A stretch of 64,000 bases of DNA, taken from NCBI GenBank assembly GCA_937911325.1, contig CALDSD010000092.1:82573-146572 (forward strand), read 5' to 3'. The notes below the pieces were generated by a model that saw nothing but the letters and a program-made list of their open reading frames with translations, had not been told where the DNA came from and made no database searches. Shown piece after piece: positions 57,748 through 64,000 of the stretch. How positions within the stretch are numbered: the stretch's first letter is position 1; every line of letters starts with the position of its first letter. The position numbers and the translations under genes are program-made. Source of the DNA: an uncultured Neomegalonema sp. Lineage in GTDB: Bacteria; Pseudomonadota; Alphaproteobacteria; Rhodobacterales; Rhodobacteraceae.

Positions 57748-58704
57748 ATGAAGAAGATCGTCGTTCTCGATCGCGACACCTACGCGCCTGAGGTTGTTAC
57801 GAACGGGCCTGCGTTTGAGCACGATTGGGTTGTCTATGGGGCGACGGCCGCAGACCAGATCGTCGAGCGCTGTGAGGGCGCGGAGCTGGTCATCACCAAC
57901 AAAGTTCCGATGCGACGCGAAACGCTGGATCAGCTTCCGGATCTGAAGATGATCTCCGTCTCGGCCACCGGATACGATGTGATCGACATCGAGGCGTGTC
58001 GCGAGAAGGGCGTCTCCGTCTCGAATGTGCGCGGCTATGCGGTGAACACCGTGCCTGAACACACGTTCTCGCTGATCTTGTCGCTGCGACGTCAGATCGT
58101 CGGCTATCGCCAGGACGTCATCAACGGCGAGTGGCAGAAATCCGGACAGTTCTGCTTTCACACGCACCCTATGAAAGACCTAAGCGGCTCGACGCTTGGA
58201 ATCATTGGGGAAGGAAGCCTGGGTCAGTCCGTCGCCGATCTCGGAAAGGCGTTCGGGATGCGCACGCTGTTTGCGGCGCATAAGGGGGTCGAGGGCTTGG
58301 GCCCGCTCTACACGCCTTTTGAGCAGGTGCTCGAAGAGAGCGACGTGATCACGCTGCATTGCCCGTTGACGCCGCATACCCGCAACGTGCTGGCGATGGC
58401 CGAGTTCGAGAAGATGAAGCGGCAGCCGTTGATCATCAACACAGCCCGTGGCGGTCTCGTGCACGAGGGGGATCTGGTCGCAGCGCTGGAACGGGGTCTG
58501 ATCGCTGGCATTGGTTTCGACGTGTTGACCAAAGAACCGCCGGCGCCGGACAATCCGCTGCTGACGGTCTTGGAGCGTCCAAACGTCATCCTCACGCCGC
58601 ATATGGCCTGGGCGAGCTTTGAAGCGCAGACGGAGTGCTGGCGTCAAACGGTCGACAATATCGAAAACTTCGTCGCAGGGTCTCCGAGCAACGTTCTGGT
58701 CTGA
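57748..58704 (+). CDS. D-isomer-specific 2-hydroxyacid dehydrogenase
   Basis: 318 aa. NAD(P)-dependent. Rossmann segment LGIIGEGSLGQSVADLGKAF, where the usual GxGxxG reads GEGSLG; catalytic residues are recognisable as NTARGGLVHEGDL (Arg), VLTKEPPAPDNPLL (Glu) and LTPHMAWAS (His). It is close to glycerate dehydrogenase and glyoxylate/hydroxypyruvate reductase members. ATG 57748 has GGGAGG 7 bases upstream. It lies just before the oxalate operon and could reduce or oxidise glyoxylate-type acids formed from oxalate, but the link is only positional. Confidence 0.85.
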   Translation: MKKIVVLDRDTYAPEVVTNGPAFEHDWVVYGATAADQIVERCEGAELVITNKVPMRRETLDQLPDLKMISVSATGYDVIDIEACREKGVSVSNVRGYAVNTVPEHTFSLILSLRRQIVGYRQDVINGEWQKSGQFCFHTHPMKDLSGSTLGIIGEGSLGQSVADLGKAFGMRTLFAAHKGVEGLGPLYTPFEQVLEESDVITLHCPLTPHTRNVLAMAEFEKMKRQPLIINTARGGLVHEGDLVAALERGLIAGIGFDVLTKEPPAPDNPLLTVLERPNVILTPHMAWASFEAQTECWRQTVDNIENFVAGSPSNVLV

Positions 58705-58730
58705 GCATGTTCCCAGGCGCCTGCGACTCA

Positions 58731-58778
58731 TCCTTTTTTGCTGCGCCGCACAGCGGTTGCAAAGCGGCGCAGCATCAA
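58731..58778. terminator. Long hairpin after the hydroxyacid dehydrogenase gene
   Basis: TGCTGCGCCGC (58739-58749) pairs with GCGGCGCAGCA (58764-58774), 11 bases, flanked by a further ATCCTT/AAGGAT outer arm. It probably separates the hydroxyacid dehydrogenase transcript from the GntR-led oxalate operon. T-run only precedes the stem, so strength is uncertain. Confidence 0.5.
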
Positions 58779-58849
58779 GGATGATTTTCTAACTACCTGA
58801 ATTACAAAAGAAAATAACGGCATCTGTTGCTTGATCCGGCAATTCGTCT

Positions 58850-58890
58850 GGCCTATGGTATGCCACATATTGTATAACGCTTAGCGTTTG
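58850..58890 (+). promoter_or_regulatory. Candidate operator before the GntR gene
   Basis: Contains TATGGTATGCCACATA (58854-58869), an imperfect inverted repeat with a TGGTA/TGCCA core, followed by ATTGTATAAC. GntR/FCD regulators often bind such TGGTnnACCA- or TTGTATACAA-like sites and autoregulate. The match is partial. Confidence 0.3.
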
Positions 58891-58927
58891 TGGCTGGTCC
58901 GCCGAGGCGATTGGGAGGTCGTGATCG

Positions 58928-59644
58928 TTGGCTAACGGGTTTCATTTGCGGCCGATCGAGAGCAACTTCACGCTCAAGGATCACATCTACGATGTGCTTC
59001 TCGACGCGATCACGCAGATGGACATCTACAGCGAGAACGCGGATCTGCGCCTGGACGAGCGGACGATGGCCGAGCAGCTGGGCATTTCCCGCACGCCGGT
59101 TCGCGAGGCGCTCGCGCGGCTTGAGCAAGACGGTTTTGTCGACATTCAGCCGCGAAAGGGCGTCTTCGTGCGCCGAAAGTCGCTCGAAGAAGTGCTCGAG
59201 ATGATCATCGCCTGGGCTGCGCTCGAAAGCATGGCGGCCCGGCTGGCGTCCGAGCGCGCCACCAAAGCCGACGTCAAATCGCTGCGCAAGATGGCGGCGA
59301 AATACAGCAAGGACGAGGCGGGCGCGCATATCTCCGAGTACTCGGAAGACAATATCCGCTTCCATCAGCGCATCCTCGAGATCTCGCAGTGCAAACTGCT
59401 CAAATCCATGGCTGACGGCCTGTTTCTGCACATGCACGCGGTGCGAAACCGCGCGATGGGCGAGGGCGATCGGGCGTCGCGCTCGGTCGTTGATCACATG
59501 GAAATCATTGAAGCTATAGAGGCGCGCGAGGCGGATCACGCTGCGCGTCTGGTCCGCGAACACACGATGCGGCTGCACGACCACGTGCGGCGCACTTGGA
59601 CAAGGCTGGAGAACAGCCAAAAAAACAGGACAGCGGTCGGCTGA
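58928..59644 (+). CDS. GntR-family (FCD) regulator of the oxalate operon
   Basis: 238 aa from a TTG with GGAGGT 8 bases upstream. N-terminal winged helix: KDHIYDVLLDAITQ, EQLGISRTPVREALARLEQD, GFVDIQPRKGVFV. The C-terminal FCD effector domain has the metal-binding histidine pattern (RFHQRILEISQCK, MHAVRNRAMG, DHMEIIEAIEAREADHAARL). It is the first gene of the oxalate cluster, 29 bases before oxc; an organic acid or acyl-CoA effector is likely. Confidence 0.9.
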   Translation: MANGFHLRPIESNFTLKDHIYDVLLDAITQMDIYSENADLRLDERTMAEQLGISRTPVREALARLEQDGFVDIQPRKGVFVRRKSLEEVLEMIIAWAALESMAARLASERATKADVKSLRKMAAKYSKDEAGAHISEYSEDNIRFHQRILEISQCKLLKSMADGLFLHMHAVRNRAMGEGDRASRSVVDHMEIIEAIEAREADHAARLVREHTMRLHDHVRRTWTRLENSQKNRTAVG

Positions 59645-59673
59645 CGCCGCAGCGGTCCTGAGGGAGAGAAGAA

Positions 59674-61437
59674 ATGTCATCAAACGTCGCGGCTATGAAA
59701 ACGCAGGATGTCGACCCGTCCACTGTCACAGACGGCTTCCACCTTCTGATCGACGCGCTGAAGCTCAATGGCATCAACACGATCTACAATGTGCCAGGGA
59801 TCCCGATCACGGACCTTGGCCGGTACGCGCAGGCGCAGGGAATGCGCGTGATTTCGTTCCGGCATGAGCAGCATGCAGGATATGCGGCGTCGGTTGCCGG
59901 GTTTCTGACGAAGAAGCCAGGTGTTTGCATGACGGTTTCTGCGCCAGGCTTTCTGAATGGCCTCACGGCGATGGCGAACGCGACGACGAACTGTTGGCCG
60001 ATGATCCTGATCTCGGGCAGCAGCGAGCGCGAGATCGTCGACCTGGCGCAAGGCGATTATGAAGAGATGGACCAGCTCGCGATGGCGCGTCCATTCTGCA
60101 AGGCGGCCTACCGCCTGAACTATGCGCAAGACATCGGCATCGCGGTGGCGCGCGCAATCCGCAGCGCAGTCTCGGGGCGCCCAGGTGGCGTCTATCTCGA
60201 CATTCCCGGCGCCATGCTGGGCGAGGTCATGGACGCCGTCGAAGGACAGCGGTCGCTGGTCAAGGTGATCGATCCTGCGCCGCGCGCGCGCCCCTCCCGC
60301 GAAGCCGTGGCGCGGGCGATCGATGTGATGAAGCAGGCCGAACGCCCGCTGATCGTGATCGGCAAAGGCGCCGCCTATGACCAGTCGGACGAGGTGATCC
60401 GCGAGCTGGTCGAGAAATCGGGCTACCCGTTCTTACCGATGTCGATGGCCAAGGGCATCCTGCCGGACACGCATCCTCAATGTGCGGCGGCGGCCCGCTC
60501 GTTGGTTCTCAAAGAGTCTGACGTCGTGATCATGATGGGGGCGCGGATCAACTGGCTGCTGTCGCACGGCAAAGGAAAGCAGTGGGGCGAGCCCGGGTCA
60601 AAGAAGTTCATTCAGATCGATATCGACCCGGAAGAGATGGACTCCAACGTGGAGATCGCAGCGCCGCTCGTCGGGGATGTCGGCTCCTGCGCTCAGGCGC
60701 TGATCGAAGCGATGGAGGATCAGGGCATCGCGCCGCCGGAAGCGTGGCTCGAGCAGGTCAACGCCAAGGCGACTGCGAATATGGAAAAAATGTCGGTTCG
60801 CCTGCGCAACAACAACATCCCGATGGATTACCACGCGGCCCTGGGCGTCCTCAAAGACATCATGACGGATCAGCCCGACACGCTCCTCGTGAACGAGGGG
60901 GCGAACACGCTCGATCTGGCGCGATCGATCATCAACCTGTCCAAACCGCGTCAGCGCATAGACGTCGGCACCTGGGGGGTGATGGGCATTGGAATGGGCG
61001 CGGCCGTCGCGGCTGCAATTGAGACGGGGAAGCGCGTTCTCGCTGTCGAGGGCGACTCGGCGTTCGGGTTCTGCGGAATGGAGGTAGAGACGATCTGCCG
61101 ATACGACCTACCTGTCTGTATCGTCGTGTTTAACAACAACGGCATCTACCGCGGCGACGGCGAGAATTGGGGCGGCGGCGACGATCCGGCCACCACCGTC
61201 TTCGTCAAAGACGCCAGGTACGACATGATGATGGAGGCCTTCGGCGGCGTCGGCGCGTGGGTCAAGACGCCCGACGAGCTGCGCGAAGCGGTGCTGAAAG
61301 CTTTGGACAGCGGAAAACCAACGCTTGTGAACGCGCTGATCGACCCCGCCGCCGGCAAGGAAAGCGGGAACATCGGCAATCTGAACCCAACCTCGGTCGT
61401 GGCGCAGGCGCGCTACCCGCAGGCCAAGACAATCTGA
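59674..61437 (+). CDS. oxc: Oxalyl-CoA decarboxylase
   Basis: 587 aa thiamine-diphosphate enzyme, cytoplasmic: oxalyl-CoA to formyl-CoA and CO2. N-terminal pyrimidine domain has [20 protein letters not shown] and [19 protein letters not shown] with the conserved catalytic Glu. The ThDP/Mg site is [20 protein letters not shown] then [19 protein letters not shown]. Central ADP-binding region typical of Oxc activation is between (about 200-350). AGGGAGAGAAGAA precedes the ATG. frc starts 17 bases after its stop. Confidence 0.96.
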   Translation: MSSNVAAMKTQDVDPSTVTDGFHLLIDALKLNGINTIYNVPGIPITDLGRYAQAQGMRVISFRHEQHAGYAASVAGFLTKKPGVCMTVSAPGFLNGLTAMANATTNCWPMILISGSSEREIVDLAQGDYEEMDQLAMARPFCKAAYRLNYAQDIGIAVARAIRSAVSGRPGGVYLDIPGAMLGEVMDAVEGQRSLVKVIDPAPRARPSREAVARAIDVMKQAERPLIVIGKGAAYDQSDEVIRELVEKSGYPFLPMSMAKGILPDTHPQCAAAARSLVLKESDVVIMMGARINWLLSHGKGKQWGEPGSKKFIQIDIDPEEMDSNVEIAAPLVGDVGSCAQALIEAMEDQGIAPPEAWLEQVNAKATANMEKMSVRLRNNNIPMDYHAALGVLKDIMTDQPDTLLVNEGANTLDLARSIINLSKPRQRIDVGTWGVMGIGMGAAVAAAIETGKRVLAVEGDSAFGFCGMEVETICRYDLPVCIVVFNNNGIYRGDGENWGGGDDPATTVFVKDARYDMMMEAFGGVGAWVKTPDELREAVLKALDSGKPTLVNALIDPAAGKESGNIGNLNPTSVVAQARYPQAKTI

Positions 61438-61454
61438 GAACTCTGGAGACCGTC

Positions 61455-62729
61455 ATGAAAGCCCTTGAAGGCGTCCGTATTCTGGATTTCACCCATGTGC
61501 AGTCGGGGCCGACCTGCACCCAGCTTCTCGCCTGGTTTGGCGCAGACGTCATCAAGGTCGAGCGGCCTGGCGTCGGCGACGCGACCCGCAAGCAGCTGAT
61601 CGACGTGCCTGGGGCGGACAGCCTCTATTTCACGATGCTCAACCACAACAAGCGATCGATCGAGCTGAACTCCAAGAACGAGACCGGCAAGGAAGTGCTC
61701 ACCCGGTTGATCAAGGAATGCGACGTCCTGGTCGAGAACTTCGCGCCGGGCGCGCTCGACCGCATGGGTTTTGGCTGGGAGCGCATTCAAGAGATCAACC
61801 CGCGGATGATCATGGCCTCGGTCAAAGGGTTCGGACCGGGCAAGTACGAGGACTGCAAGGTCTACGAGAACGTGGCGCAATGCGCGGGCGGCTCGGCGTC
61901 GACGACGGGTGATCTCGACGGCGTTCCGATGGTCACCGGCGCGCAGATCGGCGATTCCGGCACCGGTTTGCACCTGGCGCTCGGCATCGTGACCGCGCTT
62001 TTCCAACGCGAGAAAACGGGCCGCGGTCAGAAGGTTCTGGCGGCGATGCAGGATGGCGTGCTGAACCTGTGCCGCGTGAAGCTGCGCGACCAGCAACGCC
62101 TCGATGCTGGACCCCTGAAGGAGTACAGCCAGTTCGGCCAAGGCATCCCGTTCGGCGAGGCGACGCCGCGCGCCGGCAACGACTCGGGCGGCGGGCAGCC
62201 GGGGCGGATCCTGAAGTGCAAGGGCTGGGAAACCGATCCGAACGCCTACACCTACTTCATCACCCAGGCCGCGGTCTGGGAGAAGATCTGCGACGTGATC
62301 GGCGAGCCGGACTGGAAGACCAAAGAGGGCTACGTCACACCCCCGGATCGGCTCGACAAGCTCAACGAGATCTTCGACCGGATCGAGCAGTGGACGATGA
62401 CCAAGACCAAGTTCGAGGTCATGGACATCTGCAACCCCCTCGACATTCCGGTTGGGCCGATCCTGAGCATGAAGGAGATCGCTGAGGATGAAGGTCTGCG
62501 GAAGACCGGCACCGTTGTCGAAGTCGACCATCCGGAGCGCGGCCCGTACCTGACGGTAGGGTGTCCGGTGAAGATGTCGGACAGCCCGGTCGAGGTCGAG
62601 CGCTCGCCGCTTCTGGGCGAACACACGATCGAGATCCTGACCCAGGTGCTCGGCTATGACGGCGAGGAGCTCGACAAGGTCGTAAACTCGGGCGCCGTGG
62701 GCGAGGCCAAACCGATCGCGGCCGAGTAG
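61455..62729 (+). CDS. frc: Formyl-CoA:oxalate CoA-transferase
   Basis: 424 aa class III CoA-transferase, moves CoA from formyl-CoA to oxalate. [40 protein letters not shown], the catalytic Asp167 in [16 protein letters not shown] (D169 in the Oxalobacter enzyme), and the glycine-rich loop at [17 protein letters not shown] characteristic of Frc. ATG 61455 is preceded by TGGAGA and fits the family start. Co-transcribed with oxc; the formyltransferase gene follows after 72 bases. Confidence 0.96.
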   Translation: MKALEGVRILDFTHVQSGPTCTQLLAWFGADVIKVERPGVGDATRKQLIDVPGADSLYFTMLNHNKRSIELNSKNETGKEVLTRLIKECDVLVENFAPGALDRMGFGWERIQEINPRMIMASVKGFGPGKYEDCKVYENVAQCAGGSASTTGDLDGVPMVTGAQIGDSGTGLHLALGIVTALFQREKTGRGQKVLAAMQDGVLNLCRVKLRDQQRLDAGPLKEYSQFGQGIPFGEATPRAGNDSGGGQPGRILKCKGWETDPNAYTYFITQAAVWEKICDVIGEPDWKTKEGYVTPPDRLDKLNEIFDRIEQWTMTKTKFEVMDICNPLDIPVGPILSMKEIAEDEGLRKTGTVVEVDHPERGPYLTVGCPVKMSDSPVEVERSPLLGEHTIEILTQVLGYDGEELDKVVNSGAVGEAKPIAAE

Positions 62730-62801
62730 AGCCGCAAGCGAACAAAACGCAGCGCGGGACCGGAACACCGGCCCGCTTCAGCCGAGGGAGGAACCGGCGG
62801 T

Positions 62802-63719
62802 ATGCGCGTCATCGTCATGGGACAGCAGGCGTTCGGCAAGGATTGTCTTGCGAAGATCCTTGAGGCCGGGACAGACCAGGTCGTCGCCGTCTATTGCGAG
62901 CCCGACCGAGAGGGCAAGCCGCTCGACCCGATCAAGGAGTTCGCGCTGGAAAAGGGCCTGCCGGTCCATCAGCAGGCGAACTTCGACGATCCGGCGAGCT
63001 TGGAGACGTTGGCCTCCTTCGAGGCGGATCTGATGGTCATGGCGTTCGTGAACGTCTTCGTGCCCGAGGCCGCAAGGGACACCCCGAAACTCGGGTCGAT
63101 CTGCTTTCACCCGTCGCTGCTGCCGCTCCACCGCGGGCCGTCGGCGGTGAACTGGCCGATCATCATGGGTTCCACGAAATCGGGCTTCTCCTGGTTCTAT
63201 CCGAGCGATGGGCTGGACGAGGGGGACTCGCTGCTTCAATGGGAGTGCGCGATCGGCCCGGACGACACGGTGATCGATCTGTATTTCAAGAAGATCTATC
63301 CGGCCGGCGTCGACAGCGTGCTGGAGGTTTGCGATCTGTTTCGGGCCGGGAACCCGCCCCGCATCGTCGCGGACGAGAGTTTGGCGACCTATGAGCGGCG
63401 TTGCCTGAAGAAGCATGCGAAGATCGACTGGAACAAACCGGTTGGCCATGTCTACGACCTGATCCGCGGCACGAACCCGGCGCCAGGCGCCTGGACAACC
63501 CTGAATGGCGTCGAAGTCGGCGTCTTCGACTGCGAACGTGTCGCTGGCGACGGCATTTCTAGCCGCATCATGGACATTTCCGAGAACGGTGTGACCGTAC
63601 AGTGCGTCGGCGGTCGAATCCGGATCAAACGCGTGCGCCCCGCCGGCGAAGGGAAAATCCCCGCCGCCGAGTGGGCCTCAAGCGCCGGCCTCGCCGTGAA
63701 AATGGAACTCGGGAGCTAA
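62802..63719 (+). CDS. Stand-alone formyltransferase similar to ALDH1L1 hydrolase domain
   Basis: 305 aa. Same fold as Met-tRNA formyltransferase: N-terminal MRVIVMGQQAFGKDCLAKIL, then SICFHPSLLPLHRGPSAVNW with His103 and FYPSDGLDEGDSLLQWEC with Asp139, matching catalytic His106 and Asp142 of mammalian 10-formyl-THF dehydrogenase. The Asn that completes the triad in Fmt is replaced by Cys101 (Ile in ALDH1L1). A C-terminal barrel (VRPAGEGKIPAAEWA) follows but no aldehyde dehydrogenase. It lies between frc and fhs, so it is likely to move a formyl group between THF and a partner in oxalate/formate metabolism; a hydrolase or formyl-CoA transfer role are both possible. Confidence 0.8.
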   Translation: MRVIVMGQQAFGKDCLAKILEAGTDQVVAVYCEPDREGKPLDPIKEFALEKGLPVHQQANFDDPASLETLASFEADLMVMAFVNVFVPEAARDTPKLGSICFHPSLLPLHRGPSAVNWPIIMGSTKSGFSWFYPSDGLDEGDSLLQWECAIGPDDTVIDLYFKKIYPAGVDSVLEVCDLFRAGNPPRIVADESLATYERRCLKKHAKIDWNKPVGHVYDLIRGTNPAPGAWTTLNGVEVGVFDCERVAGDGISSRIMDISENGVTVQCVGGRIRIKRVRPAGEGKIPAAEWASSAGLAVKMELGS

Positions 63720-63761
63720 CTTCGACCGGGCACGTGCGCCGGTCGCAAAGGGGAACAAGTA

Positions 63762-64000
63762 ATGTCCGATATCGAAATCGCCCGTAAGGCCAATAAGAAA
63801 CCGATCCAGGAGATCGGCGAGAAGCTGGGCATTCCGTCCGAGCACCTGCTGCCCTTCGGGCATGATAAAGCGAAGGTGTCCGCGGACTTCATCAAGTCGC
63901 TTGAAGGCAAGCCGGACGGCGCGTTGATTCTGGTGACGGCGATCAACCCGACGCCAAGCGACGCGGCGCGTATCGATCTCGAGGCTGTTGCCCCAATAGA
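63762..64000 (+). CDS. fhs: Formate-tetrahydrofolate ligase N-terminus; family match ends at codon 65
   Basis: Runs off the window end (79 codons visible). [20 protein letters not shown], then [18 protein letters not shown] and [12 protein letters not shown] are an excellent match to the start of formate-THF ligase (10-formyl-THF synthetase, ATP-dependent). In all family members I know the next residues are AGEGKTTTTVGLG, the ATP P-loop. Here the frame continues [14 protein letters not shown], and no other frame restores the P-loop. Homology therefore stops at base 63956. Possible causes are an assembly join, an insertion, an intein or an inactivated gene; nothing beyond 64000 is visible. An upstream AGGGGAACA serves as ribosome site. 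Confidence 0.85.
   Translation, partial: MSDIEIARKANKKPIQEIGEKLGIPSEHLLPFGHDKAKVSADFIKSLEGKPDGALILVTAINPTPSDAARIDLEAVAPI

Overview
The window is GC-rich, densely coded bacterial chromosome from an alphaproteobacterium. The main evidence is a ctrA cell-cycle regulator beside a sciP (DUF1153) gene, with a GANTC methylation site upstream of ctrA. A PutA without the N-terminal DNA-binding domain, divergent from an Lrp-type putR, an aerobic-type cobalamin cluster with a threonine kinase-like gene, and a molybdenum NAD-linked formate dehydrogenase of the two-subunit methylotroph type all fit. I cannot place the order or genus. I found no rRNA, insertion sequence, prophage or CRISPR array. This is conserved core chromosome with some accessory metabolic operons.

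Layout. 1-6.2 kb: end of a cobalamin (B12) cluster (cobA 3' end, cobB, cobQ, cbiB, cobC, a bluE/pduX-like kinase, DUF1636 ferredoxin-like protein). 6.5-7.6 kb: a secreted protein with a peptidoglycan-binding domain set inside a CARDB-like fold, and a tiny membrane protein. 7.8-11.9 kb: putA and putR. 12-14 kb: a periplasmic YceI protein and a cytochrome b561-YceI fusion. 14-19 kb: folate cyclo-ligase, YmdB-type phosphodiesterase, YebC, a second phosphoesterase and small conserved unknowns. 19-22 kb: TetR/aldolase pair, then ctrA and sciP. 22-25 kb: mnmA and a cytochrome c'/b561 pair. 25-28 kb: thiamine-precursor ABC transporter (thiZXY) led by a TPP riboswitch. 28-33 kb: ytoQ, ligA, recG. 33-42.4 kb, nearly all on the minus strand: zinc peptidase, aspartate aminotransferase, EamA exporter, VasI-like protein, pyrG, a lipid-glycosylation operon, secG. 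42.6-47.7 kb: an unrecognised secreted/membrane pair, DUF427, RraA, ilvC, an FAD monooxygenase. 47.8-51.7 kb: ndk, a secreted papain-like candidate, purN, purM and one tRNA.

51.7-64 kb is the most interesting part. A LysR regulator and a two-gene NAD-dependent formate dehydrogenase are followed, after a short unrelated stretch and a hydroxyacid dehydrogenase, by a GntR-led oxalate operon: oxalyl-CoA decarboxylase (oxc), formyl-CoA:oxalate CoA-transferase (frc), a stand-alone formyltransferase resembling the N-terminal domain of 10-formyl-THF dehydrogenase (ALDH1L1), and the start of formate-THF ligase (fhs). Together they suggest oxalate to formyl-CoA, then formate, then CO2 plus NADH or 10-formyl-THF. 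The formyltransferase raises the possibility of a direct formyl-CoA to THF transfer, an untested inference. The fhs reading frame matches its family up to codon 65 and then diverges exactly where the P-loop should begin, 44 bases before the window ends; this is either a real interruption or an assembly junction.
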